From: Candidatus Saccharimonadota bacterium
GTDB lineage: Bacteria > Patescibacteriota > Saccharimonadia > Saccharimonadales > UBA4665
Length of the DNA: 13,122 nt
Assembly (NCBI GenBank): GCA_028289265.1
Contig: JAQGGU010000098.1
Location: 1 to 13,122 of the forward strand
Reading direction: 5' to 3'
Under the pieces are notes generated by a model, which saw only the letters and a list, made by a program, of their open reading frames with translations, ran no database searches and had not been told where the DNA came from. Below are positions 1 through 5,686 of the stretch, in pieces (positions within the stretch are counted from its first letter, which is position 1; each line of letters opens with the position of its first letter). A program made the position numbers and the translations under genes.

Positions 1-1
1 A

Positions 2-964
2 GGCAAAGAAAATGACCCTATTAACGGTAGCGGTCCATTTAAGGTCAAAGACGGCACGAAGCCGACCGCAGAATCCTTAGAACTCACTGCCTTTGACGGT
101 TACCATGGGGGCAAAGTATACGTAAGAAGCCTCAGTTTCATCGCGCTTAATGGAGAAGATAGAGGAGAGGCCTTCAATGCAAACAAGGGAGACATCACCG
201 ATTCGCCTCCATTAGCAATCACCAGAGAACACGGCTCATTGACAGTTGAACCAAATGCAGTCTTCCTTATTCCCCTCAACACGAAACGTGCCGGCTCTCC
301 GCTGCAAAACCAAAAAGTGCGCGAGGCTATACACCTTACCATCGATCCAGCTCCACTTGCAAAAATACGCGGCGAAGAACCTATCCCTGCCTCACAGTTA
401 ATGCCCTCCAGCATCCCGGGCTACAATCCAGACCTGACACGCCCTGCACGAGATGTAGCAAAGGCGAAGCAACTTCTAAAAGAAGCGGGGTACCCAAATG
501 GGGTTACCATCAATTTCACATACTACGCCCCCTCACAAAAAACTGCAGATGAAATCAGCCGCCAGTTAGCTGAGGCTGGTATAAAGCTCAAGCAGGATCC
601 TCAAACCGAGGTAAAAAACCTTGGGCAAAAAGCTGCAACGGGCGGTACTGATATGTACTTCCAAACGTACTCTACCGACATTCTAGATGCCAGTGACACT
701 CTGTCTGTATACAGCGACACCGCTAACTACACAAACGAAAAGGTCGTAAAACTTCTTGCCGATGCTCAGAACACATTCGATTCTTCCAAGCGGCTTGGAC
801 TCTTACAAGAAGCTTCAAAGGAAATGTCTACAGATCTCGGCGTAATTCCTGTGTACACACCGAAAAGTTCTCCTATTAGCTATAATAAAAATCTCGTCTT
901 GCAAAGAGACATCAACAGTAGCAACTTACTTGGAATCTACTGGGCAAAGGTTTACGCGAAGTAG
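2..964 (+). CDS. ABC transporter solute-binding protein, family 5 (SBP_bac_5), C-terminal part; 5' end outside window
   Basis: The frame is open from the first bases of the window (codons begin at base 2), so the real start lies upstream; about 320 residues are visible, ending in TAG at 962-964. The visible part opens with GSGPFKV, the motif typical of the middle of peptide/nickel family 5 binding proteins. It continues through a second lobe with the expected VREAIHLTIDP segment and a late IPVYTPKSSPISYNKNL segment. Known role of the family: extracellular capture of oligopeptides or similar ligands for an ABC importer; in CPR cells that lack amino acid synthesis, peptide uptake would be useful (inference). 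No permease or ATPase gene is in the window; they may lie upstream. It is a distant paralogue of the protein at 5835-7610. The histidine kinase begins 8 bases after its stop, so the two are probably cotranscribed. Confidence 0.9.
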   Translation, partial: GKENDPINGSGPFKVKDGTKPTAESLELTAFDGYHGGKVYVRSLSFIALNGEDRGEAFNANKGDITDSPPLAITREHGSLTVEPNAVFLIPLNTKRAGSPLQNQKVREAIHLTIDPAPLAKIRGEEPIPASQLMPSSIPGYNPDLTRPARDVAKAKQLLKEAGYPNGVTINFTYYAPSQKTADEISRQLAEAGIKLKQDPQTEVKNLGQKAATGGTDMYFQTYSTDILDASDTLSVYSDTANYTNEKVVKLLADAQNTFDSSKRLGLLQEASKEMSTDLGVIPVYTPKSSPISYNKNLVLQRDINSSNLLGIYWAKVYAK

Positions 965-972
965 CACAAATC

Positions 973-2463
973 ATGAAGTGGCATCTAGGTCTTAAAGCCA
1001 GGTTTATTGGCTTCATCCTAATACTCTTAACGGCTATGTTTGGAACCATAGCCGTTATTCTGCTTAGGACGAATACTGCTTCGCTTCACGAGAACCTGCA
1101 GGCTCGTTCTACGGCTTTTGCTGCTCTCGCTACAACTCCGATCGGCAACACCTACCTTACATACCGCGATTCCGGTACATTACTCATCACACAGCAGATA
1201 ACTCATTTTAAAGAACTGGATAGCAACATAGCTGCGGTAGCTGTCATAGATACCGAGGGAAATGTTAAGTACAATCCGAATGGAGATGCGAAACCAATCA
1301 CACCGGAACAAGCTCAGACTTTTGAGCCGATCTATCTGTACGGACCTAGCGGAGCCATTGAAAGGATTATTTATCCCTTCATCGAAAATGATGGGCGGCA
1401 CCGTTTTGTTATCGCCTACGATATCAGTAGTAAGAGCGTGGACGCGGAGGTTATGGCTCTCACGAGGTCTATTGTTATCGACAGTATATTAGGACTTATA
1501 GTGAGCGCTATCGTCACCTACCTGCTTATCAATCAGTCATTCCTAAAACCTCTTAAACGTTTACGTGATCAAGCTATAGTAATTAGCTCAGGGAATTACG
1601 CTGTCGAAATTCCTCATACGCGTAAAGACGAAATTGGTGATCTTGGACGCAGCGTCAACCAGATGGCCGAAAGTCTGAAAACTGACATCCTTAAATTAAA
1701 GGAGGTCGACCAGATTAAGTCTGAGTTCATGATGATAGCCTCGCACAACCTGCGAACACCGCTAGGTATCATCAACGGTTACCTGGAGCTAGCCCAGTCT
1801 CAAGCCCTGTCTGATGAACTGCGCGGCATGCTGAAAAGTATCGAGGCAAACAGCCAACGGCTGGGTATATTTGCCGAGGACCTGTTGATTATCTCCGGTA
1901 TCGAATCGGGCCAGAAAATTTTTCGTACCAGCCGCATGCCCATAGATGACCTGTTGCCTACACTAGCCAAAGAATTCTTAGTGCTGGCGCAAGAGAAGAA
2001 TATTACGCTGCAAACTACTATCGAAACTACTAAAACTGAAATTTACGGAAGTCGCCCACACCTGCGTGCCGCGATCTGGAATATTCTCGACAACGCATTA
2101 AAGTTCACGCCCGAGAACGGTCAGATAAAGCTGAACGTGAAACGGGTCGGCGACAACATTCAGATCGGTATCGAGGACACAGGGATTGGCATAGCTCCCG
2201 AGGAGATCAGTAAGTTGTTTACTAAGTTCCACCGCGCCACAAGTACTCTCTCTTACAACTATGAGGGCACCGGCATCGGCTTGTATGTCACAAAGCTTAT
2301 TATCACTGAACATAAAGGCACCATAGCCGTCGATAGTACACCCGGGAAAGGTTCTACGTTTACGATTATCCTACCGATCGCACAGACCGAGAACGCCGCT
2401 AGCACGCCGCCAATACCCGCTTCACAAAGCGACAGCACCCCTACCACGCCTCAGGCTGCATAA
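973..2463 (+). CDS. Membrane sensor histidine kinase (HAMP, HisKA, HATPase_c)
   Basis: The 496-residue protein has a first membrane helix at about residues 9-33, an extracellular sensor region at about 34-165 and a second helix at about 167-187. A HAMP linker (about 188-242) follows, then a dimerisation/phosphoacceptor domain with SHNLRTPL (His258), then a complete ATP-binding domain. The ATP-binding motifs are the N box NILDNALKF (370-378), G1 DTGIGIA (402-408) and G2 GTGIGLY (432-438). The last 25 residues are a Pro/Ser/Thr-rich tail. It should autophosphorylate on His258 and pass phosphate to a response regulator, but none is visible. The residue after the catalytic His is Asn instead of the usual Glu. 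The start ATG at 973 follows the binding-protein stop by 8 bases with only a weak AAAGG upstream, so it probably shares that transcript. A binding protein next to a kinase suggests, but does not prove, a ligand-sensing unit. Confidence 0.95.
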   Translation: MKWHLGLKARFIGFILILLTAMFGTIAVILLRTNTASLHENLQARSTAFAALATTPIGNTYLTYRDSGTLLITQQITHFKELDSNIAAVAVIDTEGNVKYNPNGDAKPITPEQAQTFEPIYLYGPSGAIERIIYPFIENDGRHRFVIAYDISSKSVDAEVMALTRSIVIDSILGLIVSAIVTYLLINQSFLKPLKRLRDQAIVISSGNYAVEIPHTRKDEIGDLGRSVNQMAESLKTDILKLKEVDQIKSEFMMIASHNLRTPLGIINGYLELAQSQALSDELRGMLKSIEANSQRLGIFAEDLLIISGIESGQKIFRTSRMPIDDLLPTLAKEFLVLAQEKNITLQTTIETTKTEIYGSRPHLRAAIWNILDNALKFTPENGQIKLNVKRVGDNIQIGIEDTGIGIAPEEISKLFTKFHRATSTLSYNYEGTGIGLYVTKLIITEHKGTIAVDSTPGKGSTFTIILPIAQTENAASTPPIPASQSDSTPTTPQAA

Positions 2464-2496
2464 AAAGGCTCCACCTCACAGGCATATAGAGCCCTT
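2462..2496 (-). terminator. Possible terminator ending the tRNA-Val unit
   Basis: In minus-strand sense, AAGGGCTC pairs imperfectly with GGAGCCTT across a loop of about 17 bases and is followed by five Ts. It overlaps the stop codon of the convergent histidine kinase gene. The stem has a bulge, so this is a weak call. Confidence 0.4.
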
Positions 2497-2498
2497 AG

Positions 2499-2703
2499 GG
2501 TGGGCGATGCTCGTGAAACGTGCCGTAGGCAGGGACTCGACCTACCTCCGGCAGGCCCGCAACTTCGCGGTCGCAAGCATAGCTTGCACCGGAAGGTTGC
2601 CTTGCGAACTGCCGCTGGCAGTTCTCACCCCGACCCTAGGCGTCGGGCGTTCGGGCCTGCGATCAACCAATCAAAAAAGGCTCCTTGCGGAACCTTCTTT
2701 GAT
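2499..2703 (-). repeat. tRNA-linked structured repeat, copy V (after tRNA-Val)
   Basis: Read in tRNA sense from high to low coordinates, the copy begins with a hairpin at the tRNA CCA end (2667-2706). Next comes an inverted T-arm-like segment (2642-2655; CGAACGCCCGAC against CGAACCCCCGAC in the tRNA complement) and a direct copy of the variable arm and T-stem 5' half (AGGGTCGGGG, 2628-2637). A core follows with stems 2606-2613/2617-2624 and 2573-2578/2582-2587, then 2539-2543/2553-2557. The displaced tRNA 3' part is split: TCGAGTCCCT lies at 2531-2540 and an acceptor-like CATCGCCCACC at 2499-2509, with 21 unrelated bases between. The offset from the functional T-arm is 185 bp. The core aligns without gaps or nearly so with the copies at 2821 and 5502. 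No protein function is proposed. Confidence 0.75.
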
Positions 2704-2706
2704 TGG
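2667..2706. terminator. Long hairpin at the tRNA-Val 3' end, likely bidirectional terminator
   Basis: There are 18-bp arms (2667-2684 and 2689-2706) around a 4-base loop. In tRNA sense every position pairs, two as G-U; the arm contains a run of six Ts. The outermost pairs include the tRNA CCA. On the plus strand it could end the histidine kinase transcript. Confidence 0.7.
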
Positions 2707-2780
2707 TGGGTGATGAGGGACTCGAACCCCCGACCCTCTCGGTGTAAACGAGATGCTCTAGCCAACTGAGCTAATCACCC
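2704..2780 (-). tRNA. tRNA-Val (anticodon TAC)
   Basis: The cloverleaf is complete. The acceptor GGGTGAT pairs with ATCACCC (2708-2714), and the D-arm is GCTC/GAGC. The anticodon stem TCTCG/CGAGA encloses the loop TTTACAC, with anticodon TAC at 2744-2746. The T-arm is GGGGG-TTCGAGT-CCCTC. The discriminator is A, and CCA is encoded at 2704-2706. It is read on the minus strand from its own promoter at 2796-2804 and is followed directly by the structured repeat. Confidence 0.97.
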
Positions 2781-2795
2781 ATTGCGGTCTGGAAT

Positions 2796-2804
2796 AGTAT
2801 ACCA
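2796..2804 (-). promoter_or_regulatory. Extended -10 promoter of tRNA-Val
   Basis: The minus-strand TGGTATACT is an extended -10 element about 15 bases upstream of the tRNA 5' end; no convincing -35 is seen. It sits inside a small inverted repeat (GTCTGG 2787-2792, CCAGAC 2802-2807). The same CTGGTATACT occurs before the M24 peptidase gene. Confidence 0.6.
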
Positions 2805-2820
2805 GACTATTATTGTAAAA

Positions 2821-3001
2821 GTGAGAGGACTTGGCCACGTTCCGCGGCCCCGAAACTTCGCGTTCGCAAGCCGAGCTTGCGTCGGAAGATTTCCTTGAGA
2901 AGTGCCACCGGCACTTCTCACCTCCACGATTGGAGGTTCAAGGCACTATGGCCTCATTATATAAAATCTTCAAGCTCCTCAAGGAGATTAAAGATTTTAT
3001 T
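2821..3001 (-). repeat. tRNA-linked structured repeat, copy G (after tRNA-Leu GAG)
   Basis: In tRNA sense: a hairpin (2961-3000); an inverted T-arm, CTTGAACCTCCA, complementary to the adjacent tRNA-Leu; a direct copy of the variable arm and T-stem, TCGTGGAGGT (2920-2929); and a core with stems 2899-2906/2910-2917 and 2865-2871/2875-2881, then 2833-2836/2846-2849 (GGCC/GGCC). It ends with the displaced T-arm 3' half AAGTCCTCTCA (2822-2832). The rest of the displaced acceptor is lost and the tRNA-Val promoter follows. The offset from the functional T-arm is 189 bp. By hand count the core differs from the 5502 copy at roughly one base in five, with no gaps. Confidence 0.75.
2961..3000. terminator. 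Long hairpin after tRNA-Leu(GAG), likely terminator
   Basis: There are 18-bp arms (2961-2978 and 2983-3000) around a 4-base loop. It starts one base after the encoded CCA. In tRNA sense 17 of 18 positions pair, one as G-U. The arms are A/T-rich outside and G/C-rich inside, as in bidirectional intrinsic terminators. Confidence 0.65.
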
Positions 3002-3088
3002 TGGTGCGGATGAGAGGACTTGAACCTCCACGAGCTTGCGCCCACTACCACCTCAAGGTAGCGTGTATACCAATTTCACCACATCCGC
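3002..3088 (-). tRNA. tRNA-Leu (anticodon GAG)
   Basis: This is a class II tRNA of 87 bases including an encoded CCA (3002-3004). The acceptor GCGGATG pairs with CATCCGC. The anticodon stem CTACC/GGTAG encloses the loop TTGAGGT, with anticodon GAG at 3052-3054. It has a long variable arm (GGGCGCAAGCTCGT) and the T-arm GGAGG-TTCAAGT-CCTCT. The body is identical to the tRNA-Leu(CAG) at 5684-5770 except in the anticodon stem-loop, so the two are recent duplicates. Confidence 0.97.
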
Positions 3089-3180
3089 TCATTGAACCTT
3101 ATGGCCCTCTTCTTCAAATTTTCAAATAGCAGCAAGCTGCTCGGTTTAAATCTGGCCTGGAATTTTTAAAGAACCAACAT

Positions 3181-3209
3181 ATCTTATCTGTTTTTGACTA
3201 AAAACTCAA
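3181..3209 (-). promoter_or_regulatory. Candidate sigma70-type promoter upstream of tRNA-Leu(GAG)
   Basis: The minus-strand TTGAGT (3204-3209) and TAAGAT (3181-3186) are separated by 17 bases. A transcript would start near 3174 and reach the tRNA after about 85 bases. Between 3089 and 3180 I see only A/T-rich sequence and a small GCAG/CTGC hairpin (3129-3140). Confidence 0.4.
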
Positions 3210-3217
3210 GTGCCTAA

Positions 3218-3457
3218 CTAGCGACGGCCTAACTTATATATCGAGCCCAGTGCAACAACCAGCCAAACCGTGTTAACCAGTACGTTTGGATAGGCGTGCA
3301 AGTAAAGGCCATAGGTCAACAGCATCGCAGCACCAAGAGCGTTTACCCGCTGGAATTTGTGCGACTTAGCCCTCCATTTGCCCCTGGAAACCTGCAGATA
3401 GCCTAGAAGCACTAATACCGCACCCCCAAAGCCTATTGCCTGATATATATCCGTCAT
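3218..3457 (-). CDS. Small membrane protein resembling the CBU_0592 family
   Basis: The 79-residue protein has three predicted membrane helices (about residues 7-23, 39-54 and 59-75) separated by a basic loop, SRGKWRAKSHKFQR. The pattern of a basic loop, an N-x-x-GA helix start (NALGAAMLL), a short P-x-V-L-V-N-T-x-W segment and a final helix fits the CBU_0592-type integral membrane proteins, whose function is unknown. It begins 7 bases after the stop of the FAD-linked oxidase and should be translated from the same mRNA, though I see no strong Shine-Dalgarno before ATG 3457. The link to the oxidase may be incidental. I am confident the gene is real, and moderately confident about the family. 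Confidence 0.8.
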   Translation of the reverse strand: MTDIYQAIGFGGAVLVLLGYLQVSRGKWRAKSHKFQRVNALGAAMLLTYGLYLHAYPNVLVNTVWLVVALGSIYKLGRR

Positions 3458-3464
3458 ATACTTC

Positions 3465-5099
3465 TTAAGACCGAGGTAAGTGATCGTACAGATGTTCCAT
3501 ACTGAACTGTGTGCGGACCATCGGCTTTATAGATTCAAGACTTACATCCAGCTTAACACCAGGGTTCATTGTGCCGTACGGGTCGCAGACCTTCTTTATC
3601 TTGCGGAAAAGGTTATAGACTTCGCTGCCGTACATTTTTTCGAGGTACGGTGCTCGCAGCCGGCCATCGTTGTGCTCGCCAGACGTCGAACCGCCCAAGG
3701 AGATGACGAGATTGTAGTATTCGTCCATAAGACGGAACACCTGCTGGCGGTCACCCACCTGGTTCAAGTCTAGGTATGGCTGCATGTGGAGATTGGCATC
3801 TCCGGCGTGACCCCACACTGCAACCTCCAGGCGAAGTCGGGAAAAGATGTCATACACGCCCGTAATGTATTCACGGAACTTATCGAGCGGTACGATACCA
3901 TCTTCGATAATGGGCAACGCCTTCCGCGTGCCGGCGTTGTGTGTAACGACCGTCGCTGACGAGTGGCGGATCTTCCAAAGCTTTTCCTGGGCTTGAGGGT
4001 CAGTTTCTTCTTGTACTTTTGAGGTATAGCGCTCGAGTATTTTTTTGGCTTTCTTCACATTCTTGTGTTGAGCCCGATCACCATCGTCAAATTCTATCAG
4101 AAGCACGGCCGCAGGGTATGGCGCTTCAACAGTACCCTTCAGCTGGTTGGGGTTAATGGCCTCAACCTGTTCAAGCAAGTGTTTATCCACCATCTCGATA
4201 GCACTTGGAGCATCAACCTTTTCTTTGATCTCGATGACAGCCGCTTGAACATCTTCCATAGTATCGAAATGGGCTACTATGAGTGTAGTCTGCGGATTGT
4301 AGACTTCCGTTTCCATCGTAATCTCGCTGATAACACCTAGTGTCCCCTGGCTACCCACGAACAACGGCGTCAGGTCAAAGGTACCATCTTTACGCTTGAT
4401 ATCAGCCAGGTTATAACCAGCGGCGTTTTTAGTAGTAGAACGGACCATACTTTCTATGACCGTCTTGTTTTCATCAAGCAATGTATCGAGGGAACGGTAT
4501 ATCTCGCCTTCAAAAGTCGATAAACCCAGTTTTTTATTGAGCTCCCGCTTGTTTAAACGGTACGTATCGATCACCTCACCGTTCGCGAGTACGACACGAA
4601 GCCCGCGTACATAATCAATCGTAGAACCATATTTGACTGTCTTCTCACCACTAGCATTGTTAGCGACAGCGCCGCCGACGGTTGAATATTCATAACTGGC
4701 CGGAAATGGCGGCAAGAAGCGGCCATGTGTCTGCAATGTTTGCTGCAGCTTCCCATAGTTCAGGCCGGGTTCCACGATGACAACACCGGATTTCGAATCG
4801 AACTCTATGACGCGGTTCATGTGCGCCGGAAATGCCATCATGATTCCCGTGCCGAGCGCGCCACCGCCTTGGTCAGTACCGGCTCCGCGCGGCGTCATAG
4901 GTATGACCCTACCGCGTTCAGCGAGCTGCCAGGTAAACCGGCAAGCCTTACGAATATCATTTTCATTCTGAGGATAGACAATAATCGATGGCAGAAGTGC
5001 CAGAATACTTCCGTCTGTCGCGAAATAACGGCGGGCGTCCGGACTCGTCATAACTTCTCCGGTGAGGTGCTCCTGGAGATAATGTGCAACTTTACTCAT
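3465..5099 (-). CDS. FAD-binding oxidase of the GlcD / D-lactate dehydrogenase family
   Basis: The 544-residue protein has an N-terminal FAD-binding domain (about residues 35-215) with the signature PRGAGTDQGGG (70-80) and STVGGAVANNASGEKTVKYG (139-158). A C-terminal FAD-linked oxidase domain follows, with GHAGDANLHM (430-439), SGEHNDGR (473-480) and the closing CDPYGTMNPGVK. Family members oxidise 2-hydroxy acids such as D-lactate or glycolate and pass electrons to a quinone or partner protein. The C-terminal Fe-S domain found in longer relatives is absent. Which substrate is used cannot be read from sequence; D-lactate is plausible for a fermentative cell. The start at 5099 gives MSKVAHYLQEHLTG. 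A -10-like TACTAT lies 7 bases upstream of it and no Shine-Dalgarno lies between. The gene heads a two-gene unit with the small membrane protein at 3218-3457. Confidence 0.93.
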   Translation of the reverse strand: MSKVAHYLQEHLTGEVMTSPDARRYFATDGSILALLPSIIVYPQNENDIRKACRFTWQLAERGRVIPMTPRGAGTDQGGGALGTGIMMAFPAHMNRVIEFDSKSGVVIVEPGLNYGKLQQTLQTHGRFLPPFPASYEYSTVGGAVANNASGEKTVKYGSTIDYVRGLRVVLANGEVIDTYRLNKRELNKKLGLSTFEGEIYRSLDTLLDENKTVIESMVRSTTKNAAGYNLADIKRKDGTFDLTPLFVGSQGTLGVISEITMETEVYNPQTTLIVAHFDTMEDVQAAVIEIKEKVDAPSAIEMVDKHLLEQVEAINPNQLKGTVEAPYPAAVLLIEFDDGDRAQHKNVKKAKKILERYTSKVQEETDPQAQEKLWKIRHSSATVVTHNAGTRKALPIIEDGIVPLDKFREYITGVYDIFSRLRLEVAVWGHAGDANLHMQPYLDLNQVGDRQQVFRLMDEYYNLVISLGGSTSGEHNDGRLRAPYLEKMYGSEVYNLFRKIKKVCDPYGTMNPGVKLDVSLESIKPMVRTQFSMEHLYDHLPRS

Positions 5100-5106
5100 A
5101 TATCGT

Positions 5107-5112
5107 ATAGTA
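5107..5112 (-). promoter_or_regulatory. Possible -10 element of the oxidase gene
   Basis: The minus-strand TACTAT lies 7 bases before ATG 5099; TATACG overlaps it with a 4-base gap to the start codon. No -35 is convincing. The call rests mainly on the same spacing being seen before other operon-leading genes in the window. Confidence 0.35.
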
Positions 5113-5211
5113 CTCCGTAAATAGTCATTCCGTTGTTAGGTTAATAATATCACAAACGTAAGCACAATAAGAGGGTTAGACTCTTAACTGGATTTGTAAT
5201 AGTAATCCCTG

Positions 5212-5445
5212 ATGCGTCAATTAAGCAATGTGTCATCGCTAGAACAATCCGTTTCACCGGAGCAGCCATTAAGCGTGAAGCTTACTCCGGACCGTACTGA
5301 AGCATTCATTGGCACCGAAAGCCTAATGCACTATGTAATTGGCGGTCAACGCGTTGCGGTTATAGTGGCACCTATACCACCTCCACATACAGCACTTATG
5401 GCCCGACGGAAACGCGAGCGCCCCGAACAGCAAAATTTAGATTGA
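5212..5445 (+). CDS. Small hypothetical protein
   Basis: The 77-residue frame is MRQLSNVSSLEQS... to ...RRKRERPEQQNLD. I do not recognise the family. The middle (VAVIVAPIPPP) is hydrophobic but short and proline-broken, so it is not a clear membrane helix; the C-terminus is strongly basic then acidic. In favour of a real gene: it occupies a gap between divergent units, does not overlap any other gene, has a -10-like TAATAG (5197-5202) 9 bases before the ATG, and ends 23 bases before a perfect terminator. Against: there is no Shine-Dalgarno and no recognisable homology. It could be a short regulatory or surface protein, or a chance frame. Confidence 0.5.
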   Translation: MRQLSNVSSLEQSVSPEQPLSVKLTPDRTEAFIGTESLMHYVIGGQRVAVIVAPIPPPHTALMARRKRERPEQQNLD

Positions 5446-5468
5446 TTACTTAGAATATAAAAAGATAT

Positions 5469-5498
5469 AAAAAGACCATCCAAAAGGATGGTCTTTTT
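5469..5498. terminator. Perfect bidirectional intrinsic terminator
   Basis: There are 13-bp perfect arms (5469-5481 and 5486-5498) around a 4-base loop, with five As on one side and five Ts on the other. It can end the plus-strand small gene at 5212-5445 and the minus-strand tRNA-Leu(CAG) unit. It may be the original terminator of that tRNA gene before the repeat was inserted (inference). Confidence 0.9.
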
Positions 5499-5501
5499 AC
5501 T

Positions 5502-5683
5502 TGATGCGGATGAGAGGACTTGGTCACGTTCCGCGACCCCGCGATTTCACGGCTGCGAGCTTAGCTCGCACCGGAAAGTCGCCTTGCGAAGTGCCGCCGG
5601 CACTTCTCACCTCCACGAGTGGAGGTTCAAGACATTCAAACGGAGCCAAAATAAAAGACCGACCTTGGGCCAGTCTCTTATTT
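5502..5683 (-). repeat. tRNA-linked structured repeat, copy C (after tRNA-Leu CAG)
   Basis: This is the most complete copy. In tRNA sense: a hairpin (5646-5686); an inverted T-arm, CTTGAACCTCCA; a direct copy of the variable arm and T-stem, CTCGTGGAGGT (5609-5619); and a core of about 85 bp (5524-5608) with stems 5588-5595/5599-5606, a short AAGG/CTTT stem, 5554-5560/5564-5570, a CCGTG/CGCGG stem and 5522-5525/5535-5538 (GGTC/GACC). It ends with the displaced tRNA-Leu 3' end, AAGTCCTCTCATCCGCA followed by TCA where the tRNA has CCA (5502-5521). The offset from the functional copy is 182 bp. The perfect terminator at 5469-5498 follows. Confidence 0.8.
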
Positions 5684-5686
5684 TGG
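5646..5686. terminator. Long hairpin at the tRNA-Leu(CAG) 3' end, likely terminator
   Basis: There are 19-bp arms (5646-5664 and 5668-5686) around a 3-base loop. In tRNA sense all 19 positions pair, three of them as G-U. The encoded CCA of the tRNA forms part of the outermost stem. Internal T-rich tracts fit an intrinsic terminator. Confidence 0.65.

Noticed and set aside
2500..2769. Plus-strand reading frame of 89 residues ending in tRNA-Val
   Set aside because: It lies antisense to the structured repeat and the tRNA, and its C-terminal part is simply the complement of the tRNA. No ribosome site is seen. Treated as a by-product of RNA structure.
2831..3013. Plus-strand reading frame of 60 residues starting MATFRGPETS
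   Set aside because: It is in a different frame from the one shared by the other two copies and runs into the tRNA-Leu 3' end; not supported as a gene.
3089..3217. T-box or other riboswitch upstream of tRNA-Leu(GAG)
   Set aside because: The segment is A/T-rich with only one small hairpin and precedes a tRNA gene, not a synthetase or transporter; no conserved riboswitch motif is seen.
2499..5683. Integron attC sites or CRISPR repeats as an explanation of the tRNA-linked repeats
   Set aside because: The copies are kilobases apart or separated by tRNA genes, hold several separate hairpins rather than one long imperfect palindrome, and no integrase, cas gene or regular spacing is present.
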